Both the position numbers and the translations under genes were made by a program. This document shows positions 48,130 to 60,679 of a DNA stretch of 64,000 nucleotides, one piece after another. Source of the stretch: Zhengitettix transpicula (Eukaryota > Arthropoda > Insecta > Orthoptera > Tetrigidae); NCBI GenBank assembly GCA_037074705.1, contig CM073591.1, forward strand, positions 89,260,032-89,324,031, in the 5' to 3' direction. The notes under the pieces are model-generated. The model was not told the DNA's origin and ran no database searches. It saw only the letters and a program-made list of their open reading frames with translations. Position 1 is the first letter of the stretch; every line of letters starts with the position of its first letter.

Positions 48130-51100
48130 TACACTTTCTTTGTCATTACATATTATTTCCATTTCTATGAAAGTTTGAATTATTTCGTAATTTAATATTT
48201 ATTGAATTCATAATTGAAGACTTTTAATTTTTGTGAATCATATCTCTCTTATATATTGATTGGTCAGTCATTTCGTGAAAGATTGGTGTTCCTTATTTTA
48301 AATGTAAAAGCCCACATTTTTCTCTAACTTCTCTCTCTCACTTCTTTACTTTATTTTTTAACTGGCGTTCCTATAATTAAGAGTTTTCACTTAAGATGTG
48401 GCAATTGTAGGGGAAATCGTTCGTCATGTGTCTATCCCTCCGGATATTAAGCGTTTTATTTGTATCCCATATTACATTATTACCAAATAAACCTTAACGA
48501 AATAATTACTACACTTGTGATACAATTGAATGTGGTAATTCGATTTTACTCGTCACGCTGATCCACCGTGGATACTAATTACACGTCTGGACTACAGAAC
48601 GAGGCGTCTCACCACATAGTTTGACTACATTCGTGAAAGAAGCTAAGATTACATCAATTCACATATTTTAAAATATTTTATTATTAATAAAGGTTCTAGT
48701 ATTCACTTTCACGATATTTTGCACTTTTTCCAAATTACCACGAGAGATAAACTATCGTAAATAATTTTTATAGTGAGTGGCAAAGGATTTATATCCAATA
48801 CTAAGATTTTAAGATATAAATAAATTTGTGTTTGTGGATGAACCATATAGTCGTATTTCGATGATTCCAGAAATTCTCAGCGCTATTAGGTTCTTTTCTT
48901 TCTTTTCTTCACTTAGTTTCCTGTATTCAAATATCCTTTTTCTACTTTAATTTTTACACAGCCCTTCATGTTATTTCAGCATTTATTCACGTTTTCCTTT
49001 TACACGACAATGTCTCAGAATATGAAAAACAGAATTGACATTACTCTGAAGTCTATGTTAGTAACAAATCTTCCTCATTTTTAATTATAGACATCCCCTG
49101 TATTGGTACTATATTGAATGTCCCTACTTTAGTCTTTACCCACACTTTGCCAGATTAATTATAATTTAAATGACTAACAATCTGTCTCTAGTTAGTCACA
49201 AAGCAAGGTTCCATAAATTTATGTAACGGACAAAGATAATTCTTACAGAGTATTGAAACTGTATTGTCTAAATATCTGACTTAATATATAACACGGAAAA
49301 ACAAAGCTGTCATGTAAAAGTCAATGCTTAATAATAAACTAAATTTTATAAAAGTAAAGTGATACACTAAATGACACCATCAGTAGTGAATATACTGTGG
49401 TTTATTACTTTCATGTCCCATGAATATACAAAAAAAATTCGTTCTGCAATACATAATAATATTTAAACTTTAGCCTTGCAAAATGCAGTCTTCTCTCTTC
49501 ATATTTTTTTTCCTGATAAATATTTGTCCTTTTTCATAAAATAATGTAGTTACAGGTCTTAATAATTTAAGTTCTTATAAAAATATAATTATTTTCATTA
49601 GGAATGGCCTTTACATTTGATAAGAACATTAAATGAATTTGTCTCCTTCGACCATGTTGTATTAACACGGGAGCAAATTGCGTTAATTCATTCACATCCT
49701 TAATTACACCTTTCCTCAAAATATACACTTATTGACTTAAACGAATATGAAACTGAAGCTGCGAGTTGGAGTTTCTGTAATTATTTTCCATTAGTCTCCA
49801 GCAACTTAATGGTAATTGACTGAAGGTCGTAAACTGTCTTGTTTTTTTTTCCCTTGAAGCGTGGAGTGATGTGCAAAGACATAAAAACTCCTCCCAGGTG
49901 AATGCCGGACTGTATTTCTTCTTGCAAATTAGATTCCCACAGTCTGGAAAACGTTTAATGCAGACATTTCGCGACTGTTAACTGAAATAATTATTTTCAT
50001 TAAAAATAGCGTCATTGTATGAGTTGGGTGATTAATGGTCGTATCGAAATGATATTCTTTTATATTGACTGAAATCTTTTGAGATATTCAAACCGAACGA
50101 CTACCATAAATCAAGTTTTCCCTGGTTAACTAATGTGTTTAGGCGTGTGTTAAGAACGAGACTCGGTATAATGTTATGTTCAAAATTAATTTTATTTTTA
50201 ATATATTAAAATCCAGTTGCACATTATTAATGGATAGGATGTCGCTGCGCCGATGGGATTTCTAAAACATTTTAAAAACGAACATTTCCTAATTTCAACT
50301 ACTTACTGTCAACTTATTAATACTGAAATTTATAATCTTTTTATTTGTTGAATATATTTATATTTTTTATATGAGTCGGAAGAAATAAAGTTTTACAACT
50401 TTTGAAGCATTTATTTTGTTGGAGGGTAATTTGGCTTGACTTCTGGAACCTGGAATTCCGGTTTAAGTTAGAATTTTTATTAAATTAAGATATCTATTGG
50501 CAATGTTCCAAGAATATTTTGGATAATGTAAAATAAATACATTATATATTCATAATTTCCAGAAGGAATATATTAATACATTCAGACAATACCGAATGTA
50601 TGTATGAAATTGGTCATTGCAGAAAAATAGTTTCCGAAATTCAAATTGATGGTGGCATTGCTGAAAGCTTCTTCGACAAATGATTTAAAAATTACATTTT
50701 ATTGCCTGCTACTGAAATAAAAAATACGGAGTAATTAAATTAATAAAAGGACACTTCATAATCAAGTATCTATACTAGATGACCTTACTTATTTTGTATT
50801 GAAGACATTTCGGTTTAAATTTTGCAGACAAGTTATGAAGCGCCGAGTATTAATTTAGTATGCGATTTATGAGAACAATACGCACGCTGTTTTGCCATAG
50901 AAAGGCTTTTTAAACCAAATTATTCAAAAACTGAAATCATTACAGTTCTACTTGGATTAGACTTCACACTTTTTTCGCCGTATCAAGCTTTGAAACTAAA
51001 CCGTATTAATCGTATTATTCTCTTTAGCCCGAGAAGATTTTATTGATTCTTTACACCGAGAAGACGGCATTATTTAGTAATACTGAAATTATTTATCTAC

Positions 51101-51400
51101 TGTAATCTTCGACTTTCATCCTATTCTTGCTTTATCGGCTATTGTATTCACTCATTCTACTTATTTACTAAATACTTGATGGGGCATTACAGTTTTTAGC
51201 AGATATTTTCTTTGAATTTTACATTCCTTATTTTACAATTTGCCTTTTTCGGGGTTCAAAAATATCCATATCTCGTTCATATAAATAAAGTGAAACTTTT
51301 GTCTGCACATTACTGAGAATCGAGTAATTTTTAGTTTATCTTTACGTATTATACATTAGAGGAACCCAAACCGATGTCATCCAAATTCCTATCTGCCCGT
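48130..51400. other. AT-rich stretch without recognised features
   Basis: No supported gene, repeat or RNA gene was seen. Confidence 0.45.
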
Positions 51401-51406
51401 CCCACC

Positions 51407-51712
51407 GATTTAGCTCCCTTTACACAGGAAAACGGTCCGACCGATTTTTTTCCTTGTAGCATTCAGCGTTTGAAAAGGTTCTTAGAGATACAGAATAGCC
51501 ATTTTCATCTGTAAACAAAATGGCGGACGTTACGACACCACGATTTTGTACCATTTTCACAAGAAAACGGCGGTACAGATTTCTTTTTAACTTTGTACTG
51601 TTGTTATATAGAACTTAAGACGGTTTTTAGCATATTGATTCTAAGTGGAGAACGTTTAGAAATCTAATTTTCACTGTTTGTGGCATAGATTTTGTTCACT
51701 TTACAGAAAAAG
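51407..51712 (+). repeat. Degenerate tandem repeat, about three units
   Basis: Anchors GATTTAGCTCCCTTTACACA (51407), GATTTTGTACCATTTTCACA (51542) and GATTTTGTTCACTTTACAGA (51688) are spaced 135 and 146 bp apart. The first two continue with GGAAAACGGTCCG / AGAAAACGGCGGT and a GATTTYTTT block. It may be an old tandemly duplicated element. Confidence 0.5.
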
Positions 51713-52389
51713 TAATGAATGGTTTGTCTCTGAAGCGGTGAATATATTTGAGGCTACCTAAATTGTAATAAACAATTTTAAATAGTTAAAACTTAAATTT
51801 TATTCTGATAAATTTACATTTCTTAAGGGCTATATTATTAGAGGGTAACAAACTAATCGTTTCCAAGAATCACAAAATCGAAAAGTTTTGACACCGTGTA
51901 AAATCTTTATTCGCGATATTTACAGCCCAGTATGAAGGAAACGTAACCAGTTAATTAAATAATATTATTTCATTAATTTGTACTGGAATGCTATTCATTT
52001 TCTTGAGATAATAAATTTTTCTTATTGAACATTTTTTACACTATCCTACTGAAAGTATTTATGATTAAGAATACGGCATGATTGTAAGGTTAAAAATTAA
52101 GATGAGAGGACTGAAAAATATTTGCCGAGTAGTCCTCAATTCTTATTATCTCTTCGTATAACCGCTTTTATTATTCTTAATTATTTAAAGTATCTGAAAC
52201 CGTTCGTATCCTTGTCTCCTGGATGGAGAATGAACAAAAATCGTGAAATATAGACATTTTTTTTTTGTTTGTGTAGAAATTTCATATTTGTGAATTTCTG
52301 CTTCTTCTGTTTGTTTTCGAATAAAGTCGCTCGGCGTTGGACATTGTTAATATGAAAGCAAATAATGGCGGGCATGGAAGATAGAAACA

Positions 52390-52680
52390 TTTGCGATGCT
52401 GATGAGTAATGGTTGCGAGCGAAGTGAGGAGTGCCCCACTGCGCTACCGGACGCGACTGTACGCGCCACGATTACCGCCTAGAGGACGGTCCGGCTCTGT
52501 TATTAAATGGCTGGTGTCTACCCGCTGGTTCTTTACCGTGCGCATGATTGCCTTCAGATAATTTAGTGGCCAGCGGCCGCGGGCGAGGTGAGGTGAGGCT
52601 AGGCGAGGCTTCGCAAGTCTGCCTCTCCTCGCCCAGGTACAACACGACTTTAGCGACACTTACCATCATCTCTGGCTCTT
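52390..52680. other. GC-rich island, unrecognised
   Basis: High GC and CpG, with a short G-rich direct repeat (GGCGAGGTGAGGTGAGGCTA at about 52585). 71- and 65-codon minus-strand frames overlap and match no family. This could be regulatory DNA or an unknown exon. Confidence 0.3.
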
Positions 52681-52689
52681 GACGAACAA

Positions 52690-55300
52690 GTGCTACGTTA
52701 ATTCCAAGAAAAGTGCTGCATTTAAATCTTAAATGAAGTCACATCAAAGTTGTACCATTACGAATAAATTCTTAACATTTCTTTACTTTACTTGTTTTCT
52801 CATGTCGGATACAAAATATTTAAAAAAAAATTTTTTTAATACTTTCTGCCCGAGAATCTTCTGAATATTAACCAGAAAGGTTTCTGAGACTGAGGACCCT
52901 CAGAAAATGCACTCGAGGTTACAAAGCAAAAATTAAGTTGAGCCTCGACACAAGAAAATTTTCAATTGTTACTTGAATAATGGATATAAGACGATGCTTA
53001 CTTGAGTTACGTCAATATTATTCCATTTATCATATCGTTGAATCAGTTTCCTGATGTACAATAAAAGATATACAATAAAAGACGAATGTGTGCTAATACA
53101 GATCTTGTGCACTGTAACTAGGTATAGGCAGTTCATTAATTATTATATATGGTAATTTTAGATCGTGGAATATTTTCTTTTATTTGTGGCTTATCTGCGT
53201 CACAGTTCTTAAGTATTTTGGCGGGCCTCTGATCCATAAATGCGCAGAGCGTGCTGAACGAGTCTCATTTCAGCGTAGCCGGAAAAAAATACTGATACAT
53301 AACAGGTTTATGAGGAGCATAATCAGAAACTCTGTCAATTAGTGCATCTTGTTGAGGGTTTACTCTCGTCGCGGACAGTGGAAAATTGCAGCATAATAGG
53401 ACTACTACGCTTGAACTTCGAAGATTGAAGTTGAAGGTTGAGTAATGCGTTAATGTGTCACTCTTCAAATATTTGTTTCACAACATGTTGTCGAAATATG
53501 AGAATCGTAAACTGATTCTCAAATAAACATTATATTATGACCTAGCACAACAATAAACAACCTCATAGACTTTACGATGAAAACTAAGTTGTATAAAGTA
53601 ATTTAAATGTTATACAAATGTAAAAGTTAACAGATGTAAGTCGCTAATGACCAAAAGTTTAATGCGACATTAAATTGTAATTTAAAAAAAAGTATTCGTA
53701 GAGAAGAAAAATTTTCTGATGTCAATTGCCTTAGCATTTTTTTGGAATTAAATGCCAAGTGTTTGACTTACTCGTAAAGCGTTCACGTTTCGAAATTTTC
53801 TGGACAAAATTATAATAATTTATTTATATCTCAAGAAATAAGTTATAATCAGTTTTAAAATTAAAATAAAATTAATGTCTGTTGAAAATAATAATGCTAG
53901 AAACTACATTTAAACAGAAAAACTTAAAACTAAGAAACTATGTAGATGTTTCAAAAAGACGCTAATAAGCGTCGCATCGTCCGGCATTTAAAAATACAGG
54001 TTTAAGTTCCTTTTTTTAAGTTTTTCTGTACAAAGGTCGTTTTTAGCAATATTATAATCATATTTGTATAATAATTTTTAATATTCACCAACTGATGTTC
54101 CAGAAAAAGGAAAGATACGTCGTGCTAATTATATTAATATGAAAAAATTGGAATTATATTCCTGGATAATTGGTTGATTCATTCATTTATAAGTGAATGA
54201 AATGAAATAAATCTATCTGTGAATTAAATAGAGTTGTAATGTAAAAGCTTCACATCTATCTGAGGCTATTACAGTTTAAATGTAAAATCTGTTTTTTTTA
54301 AATAGCTACCTTTACACACGTTCTGGATTTGGATGACGGTGAAAAGTTGTTGGAGAATTATTGGTTAAAAAAACTGAATATATCGAGAAGGAAAGAAAGT
54401 TACTCTGTGATGTCATTCCAAGCTATTGGTATTCTTAAAAATAAAGATAATTATTTTTTTTATAAATAAGGAATATATATTCTCTCTTATAAGATTTTCA
54501 TAAATTGTTCCACCGAAAGTTTGAAATGCAATTTATAATTTTTAATAAAACATAAGGGATTTGTTCGGCAACGATTATGGTCTTAGTACTGCACTTACAC
54601 GTATATAAACAGTATCACCATTGAAGTAAATAATTAAAATGTCTTGAAATTCGTTTGGATCATGATTTGGAAAAAATTAAAACTGAAGATAATAAATTAC
54701 GCTGAAAACCTTGTCGCCGATATATTCCTATGTCAGATGGTAAAAGCAATATGCTCGTAATACAAGGAATTGCGTATTGAAAAAAATGTAATCCCTTCCA
54801 GAAACAAAGGAGGTAAATTTGTACACAGTAAAAAATTATGACAACTTGAAAAAATAATATAATTTTATTGTTTAATGTAGCTTAGGGTCACTGAGGAGTA
54901 ATAATATAAGAAACAAAGCCTGTGCGCTTAATTTAAACAGTAAACGATATGAATAGTAAGCGGCAAGTTTTTATCCAGTTGTTTGAATAATGTCTCTTGG
55001 AATAAATACAGAACCATTAAAATTCTTTATAAATAAGATATGTAGTGTTTTAATTTTCGTTCTTGGCACAATGAATCTGATATATATTTTCAAAACTATG
55101 CTCATCCATAATTTACTAAATACTAAATGAGTGCAGACATTAGTAGGCCTAATTATTAAAACCAAGGATTCTCCTGCGTTACTCGAAACCATTCAATATT
55201 AATTTTAAATTAATCTGTGTTTGCCTCCAACAGATAAGCGACAATATATGAAGAATTAACTTTTTGCAATTATTCAGTATTACTTATTACAAATATTAGT
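52690..55300. other. AT-rich stretch without recognised features
   Basis: No supported gene or repeat was seen. Confidence 0.45.
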
Positions 55301-55310
55301 CCCGTATTTA

Positions 55311-55535
55311 ATGGTTCCAATTACTGCATCGACAGCGCTTCAGATAACTACTTCATTTGCATCCACTCCAATTATGATGAGTGGTCCCAAATCAGGATTG
55401 CATTCCACATTTAAAACTCTTGTTTCAAGAGGATTCTGCGACGGACCCTTATGTAACTCAGCGCTATGTTGGCCAATAAATCAGACTCATTTCCGGCTGA
55501 TAACAGCGACTTTTCCAAAAGTTTTTACTCCGTAA
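55311..55535. pseudogene. Unrecognised coding-like fragment
   Basis: The plus strand is open for 74 codons (ending CWPINQTHFRLITATFPKVF). The minus strand over the same bases reads GPSQNPLETRVLNVECNPDL then GPLIIIGVDANEVVI before a stop. The minus reading looks more like globular protein and may be the true coding sense of a decayed element. Family unknown. Confidence 0.25.
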
Positions 55536-55539
55536 TCGG

Positions 55540-56735
55540 GTACCAAATTGAAATGCTTCGCAAATCAATATGTGACAAAAATATTGTTGCGAATCGGAAA
55601 ATTTTTAGGAATAGGAATCATTTTATGGAAACACATATTTTGACACGAAATTGAATACGTTTTTATTTAACAAAGCAAGCCTACTTGATACTGTGTTTAT
55701 TTATTAAGCGTTCTTGGATGCATTGTGAAATAATCGCAGAGACTTTAATGAGCGTATGCGAAAAGAGCCCGAAATTCTATACATGAAGCCCTTGTGACAA
55801 CTTACACTCATAAGATCTCCATATAATGTGTGTGTGAATACGTTTATATGTTTGCCTTGTTTACAATAAGATGTATTTTTAGCTGGGAATGTTCAGAGTA
55901 GTTCATACAGAGTCGAGTTGTGCACAGCTTAGACCAAGGAAAAGATAATTGGATGAGGATGTCACATAAGTTATGTAATTGTAAAGTTTTCTTTATCCCA
56001 TTACCGTTTTTTAATTAAAAATTAACAATTTTCCTATTTAACATACATATTTATAATTGAATATTTAATTAAAAATCAACTTTATTTTCATTTGAAATTA
56101 TTAATATTTAGATTTTGCCACGAAATAAATGTAATTTATCTAAGTAAAAATACTTTTGCTGCACTATTGCTGAGTACGCGAAATGTGATTTTTACTGTGA
56201 CGTAAATCAGGTAAAAGGAAGATTTATTGTCCAATTCACTTTTTCGAAGAGGACAATTTTATATTAAGATAAGAAAGGAAATAAAATAAGTTACAGCATA
56301 ATTCAAGGAAAATGAAAATAAAAATATTATTAAACCAAATGTGGTAGATTTATTTACTGGGATGATATTTTCTATTTCCGCTGTTTGTTCAAGTTATACA
56401 GGTCTTGAGAGGAGATAAGATAAAATAACGGGATAGACAGCGAAACTGTAATGAGTACATGCGGTTTAAAATTATATATTTATGATCAATGTACACAGAT
56501 CAAAATGGTTTTCATTTTCGTTATAATCGTAGATATCCTCATATATGTTTTTTAAATATTTTGTTTACTGTCACGTGGTTATTAGTGACCACATTCATTT
56601 TACAAATTAATCCTAAATTATTGGATTCATATAATTTTTATTTACCAATTTTCTCATTCCATTTTTACACCTAATAGGAAATATAAAACCGGGAGTGTCC
56701 TGGACGTCAATGTTACAACAGATGTCAATCCAACT
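55540..56735. other. AT-rich stretch without recognised features
   Basis: No supported gene or repeat was seen. Confidence 0.45.
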
Positions 56736-56739
56736 GAAA

Positions 56740-57090
56740 ACCCAAATAATCGTAAGTCAATGGGTCGGGCACATGGCCGGTCAGAGTGGAAACGCATGCA
56801 GCTGTTGATACAACGGGAAGGGCAATTTGTAGCGTTCGGGAAGGGTTCGTTTGCGATTGTTGTTTGTTTCCACTGTAATTATATCGCCGCCGTGGACGCT
56901 GGAGGTGCCAGTTAGGCAGATAGATGGGTGCTAACGTAATTGTCGGTATCGCGCCGATTGTGTTGGAGCCGAGGCGTCAATTGCTTGCCAACACGGCACA
57001 AGGACGCAAAGGACCCGCCCAGAGAGGGCACGGCCAAGGATCCAATTACTTCTCTGATGCATTCGTTGACAGCCATTTCCATTCATAGTT
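56740..57090. other. GC-rich island with homeodomain/TALE-type sites
   Basis: A GC rise with several CpGs. CCAATTAC (about 57041) and GTTGACAGCC (about 57065) are homeodomain- and TALE-type motifs. The 66-codon minus-strand ORF (56931-57131) shows no family features. Candidate conserved noncoding element on composition and motifs only. Confidence 0.3.
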
Positions 57091-57094
57091 ATTT

Positions 57095-58025
57095 CACTTA
57101 AATTGCGGCTGAATAAGATTTTTGTTAGCACACGTACGAATAGCGACCATAAAGTTCATTCAGCAGGTTAATACGAGTATCCTATTTCGTACTCCCACAT
57201 CACACATATTGTGCTGAACAGTTCGTTGTACCTAATAAGGTATGTATAAAAATGTAATTAAATATATAACACAATTCATTCGTGTTGCTCTCAGAAATAT
57301 GTCAAATTGAATTTGTTCAATTATCGTAATCACTATCATTCACGTTAGGGAATTAACACAAAAAATTCTGACTGAAGCTAACTTCGCATAAATATTATGC
57401 ATCGGAAAGGAAACAACTCATCTTCAATATTTTTTTGTAGAATTTAGGTATCAGTGTTAAAATTCAAATAATTTATTTATTTATATAGCAAGCATTATTA
57501 TTACACGAAAACCAACACAGCGACTTCGACTAACTGTAAATCTGCTTCAAAAATAATTGAAATATATCACTCATTTTCAGTGACTAAGTACTTACTGTCC
57601 GTACGAACTATCGTCTGCTGAAATACAATCCTTCTTCTCTTCTTTTTTGTCTAAAGAGACCAACATGAATTTCTCTGAGAGATGTGACTTACTTTTTCAA
57701 ATTCGGGCTGAATTGTTATTATGGTATTAAAGATTCTAGCACAGTAAGAACCCATGGAATAGTTTATCAGAAAAAATTTATCACCGACAAATACATAATC
57801 ATATGAATAAAAATTATGGGTGAGGCAGAATTAATTTTTTCAATTTTTGTATCTGTTTTTTTATTTCCACTTATATGTAAATTTCAAATAAATATTCTAA
57901 ATGGTTTGTAGTTTTAATGAGAAGTCTTCTGTGTCCATAATGAATTAAACAGCACTTCTTCCTAAATAAATAGAAAAATATTGCGGTATTAACTATTATG
58001 TACAATATATATCTTGATAATACGA
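57095..58025. other. AT-rich stretch without recognised features
   Basis: No supported gene or repeat was seen. Confidence 0.45.
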
Positions 58026-58030
58026 AAATA

Positions 58031-58224
58031 GCCAAATACAGACAAAAGAAGTGATAATATAATTAGCACACAATGTATCTGGAAGACTTGTTCCTTCCTT
58101 AAAGTACAGAAAAAACGCAAGAGCCTAGAGCAACACATCTGCACTAGTCTAGGCTAGTGAAACGAACAAGTTTTCTAGAAACGTTGTGTGGTATTTATAT
58201 TATCACTTCTTTTGTCTGTACTAA
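58031..58224. repeat. Foldback family A, complete inverted pair
   Basis: The left arm (about 58039-58097) and right arm (about 58166-58222) are inverted copies, including 23 identical bases (ACAGACAAAAGAAGTGATAA and three more). They carry CACACAATGTATCTGGA against TCTAGAAACGTTGTGTG near the centre. This is the only copy with both arms, so it likely shows the intact architecture of the family. A decayed CTGANGA...GAAACG block lies at 58154-58187. Confidence 0.75.
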
Positions 58225-58596
58225 ACTATCTTTCTGATTATTAATTTTCAATCAGACAGAATTTTTATCATTTTAATACACATCTTAAATATGTTTGAAC
58301 TTTTATAATTTATAAAATATTAGGAAATAACCGAACATTTGAAATTATCGATAATTTTAATTGCCAACCACACGTTGTCATTACTATTTAATGCTCTGGA
58401 AGAATGATCTGCTGCATGTGTCCTCAATTAAAACAGAAAAATCTAGTTTGCCTTGAAAATGTTGCACAAACATTCTCAGATATTGAAATACTAAAGATGA
58501 CGAAGTGAAGCTTCGAATATATATTTAAAAATTTCCATCACTATAATTAATATAATCACTATAATTAATATAATTGTGTTTATAATTCCGACTGAA

Positions 58597-58879
58597 CCCC
58601 CCCCCCACCCCCAGTTGTCTTTCAAGTTGGTTGTTACTCAACAAAATTTGCAATGGCGAAGTCATATAAATTGAAATTGTGATGTTCGTTTACACCCATC
58701 AATGGTTTCTGGGTTATAAGGTCCAGTAGCTGTTCAACGTGGCCGAAGAGTAAAAAAATATATATGAAGGGACTAAATAGCTCGAACATACTACTGAAAC
58801 ATTATTCCCCCCCCCAAGTCCAAGTCACTAAATTGTGAAGTAAAATTTAATAATGGTCCTAATATATATATATATATAG
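58597..58879. repeat. Homopolymer and (TA)n tracts
   Basis: C runs of 10 (58597-58606) and 9 (58807-58815), and (TA)n at 58862-58879. These are simple-sequence tracts prone to length error. Confidence 0.9.
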
Positions 58880-59159
58880 TAGCGGTTAGAAATTCTGTTA
58901 GATCCTTTCAAGATCATTTGAAAAAAAAATAGTAGTTTATGGATTAATCTCTTAGCTTGATTCGCTATGTATTTCAGAGGGAGGAACAAATAATTTTTCA
59001 GCTTAAAATTTGAATAATACTCGGAAAGTGTAAGTGATTTATAAAAATAAATAGGTAGTTCTAGGTGGATAATCTTATTGTAACTCCTTGTACAATGGCT
59101 AATCGCATGGCATATTTATAAGTGTTCTGGTGTTATTAGTGAAGTCAGATATGTCATTA

Positions 59160-59480
59160 GCGTAACCGATGCTCCTTCAGAGATTGAAGTGAAAGTCAGA
59201 GGTTTTCGCGAACAATGGCAGGCGTGGTGATGGACGAAAGCGTAGCTCGGCGGTCTGACATTGTCTTGTCCAGAACAGGCCCCGGCCCGACGAGGTCACC
59301 GAACAAAAGAAACACGGACTTCCTGTTATGGAATGTCTCAGTTACATATTATCGGCCTCCTTGCCTTGCATCATCTTCCCACAAGCATTGCTCCTTTAAT
59401 AATGACGCTTCCGACACTCGCTGTTATACGAATGTTTCCTCTTCTCTCTCTGTCTCTTTTTCCCATGTCCTAAACGCCTA
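59160..59480. other. GC-richer island with overlapping plus-strand frames
   Basis: Frames of 88 codons (59215-59481, MAGVVMDESVARRSDIVLSR...) and 70 codons (59261-59473) overlap. Neither matches a known family. ETS-type ACTTCCTG and SOX-type AACAATGG motifs are present. This could be a first exon or regulatory DNA. The evidence is weak. Confidence 0.3.
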
Positions 59481-59562
59481 GGCTCGATTCCTGCTCCTCA
59501 ACTCCGCATAACTTTTATTATTAATATGAAAAATTTACGTCTGATTCGAAATTAATAATAAG

Positions 59563-59630
59563 AAAGACAGCCAAATACAGACGAGAGAAGGGATAATATA
59601 AATACCACACAAGGTTTCTGGAGAAGTGTG
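59563..59630 (+). repeat. Foldback family A, single arm
   Basis: CCAAATACAGACGAGAGAAG, GGATAATATAAATACCACAC and AAGGTTTCTGGAGAAG follow the left arm of the 58.03-58.22 kb copy. No second arm was found nearby. Confidence 0.65.
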
Positions 59631-60065
59631 TTTAATTTTAAGGAAGTAAATAAAAAATATAATATTTCCTATCGAAGGAATTTTACCATATTTTATTTTA
59701 TTTCCTTTAAGTTGCACCTACTTCAGTGGTAATTAGCGACTACCGAGTTGAGCGGACGTTATGGATACATTGGTTTTTCCGTACAAACTAGTACATGGTT
59801 AAATTTAAATGTACAATAGTTGTTCATAGTTTATCAAATAAATTAATGTATTTGAAAAAACGTAATAGATTTTCTTTAACATGGTATGATGTGTTTATTT
59901 CTTGGAGGTCTGTGTTCTTGAGGATGGAGATACGTTGGAGTGTCTATATTTTACAATTCGTTAGCAAAAATATTCAATTTGGCTGATTTTCTCTCAGGTT
60001 TACTCTGTGGGCACAGATTCAGAACAAAATAAAAGAATAAATCAAAAATAGAACCAATAACTAAT

Positions 60066-60671
60066 TTGATCGAATTGCAAAGAAGTAAAAAATTATGGAG
60101 TAAAACTTTTCAAACTTGCGTAGACATGAAAAAAAATGAAGTGAATAAAGAGAGAAACGACTTAAGTACAAGATATTGCGTGTGGTTTATGTTTCTCTCA
60201 CTATGTAGTCTCTCGGAAGTTGAAATCAGAAGGGTTGGTTGTTTCGGGTTCACAAAAAATATACTGCCATCATGTTCTTTTGAAAAAAAATCACTTGCAC
60301 AAACAACAATTAATTTTTTATTGGAACTCAACTGGGTCACATTTTCACTCATCGTAATTAATTACTTCTTGGTAGACGCCCAGAACTTACAATTAGCCAG
60401 ACGTCGCAATTTGCGCCACAGATACTTGCAGAAATGCAGCTTCATGTTTTCCTTTGGAACTACAAACGCCCTCAGTATCGTCTTACTGGAATTTATTCAG
60501 TGTTCCCATTATAATTTCAGAATCTCCACATTGAATTTAGACTTAATTTCATATAATTACATTTTGAGACACTCAATTAATTCATGGTTTACGTTCCTAT
60601 TGTTTCAATTTTACTTTGACATATGCGAAATAAATACCACTGTACACTTATCTGATCATTTTGTAAAGTAA
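60066..60671 (+). CDS. Hypothetical 201-codon ORF
   Basis: The longest open frame in the window and longer than expected by chance in such AT-rich DNA. The N-terminal ~45 residues are Lys-rich. Hydrophobic segments lie near residues 40-53 (VWFMFLSLCSL), 88-104 (NFLLELNWVTFSLIVINYFL) and 175-190 (WFTFLLFQFYF), separated by a basic stretch ARRRNLRHRYLQK. No motif or family is recognised. The pattern would be compatible with a fragment of a multi-pass membrane protein. No splice context or TATA box could be supported. An 80-codon frame runs antisense at 60110-60352, so coding direction is not certain. Confidence 0.3.
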   Translation: MIELQRSKKLWSKTFQTCVDMKKNEVNKERNDLSTRYCVWFMFLSLCSLSEVEIRRVGCFGFTKNILPSCSFEKKSLAQTTINFLLELNWVTFSLIVINYFLVDAQNLQLARRRNLRHRYLQKCSFMFSFGTTNALSIVLLEFIQCSHYNFRISTLNLDLISYNYILRHSINSWFTFLLFQFYFDICEINTTVHLSDHFVK

Positions 60672-60679
60672 TGAGATGC

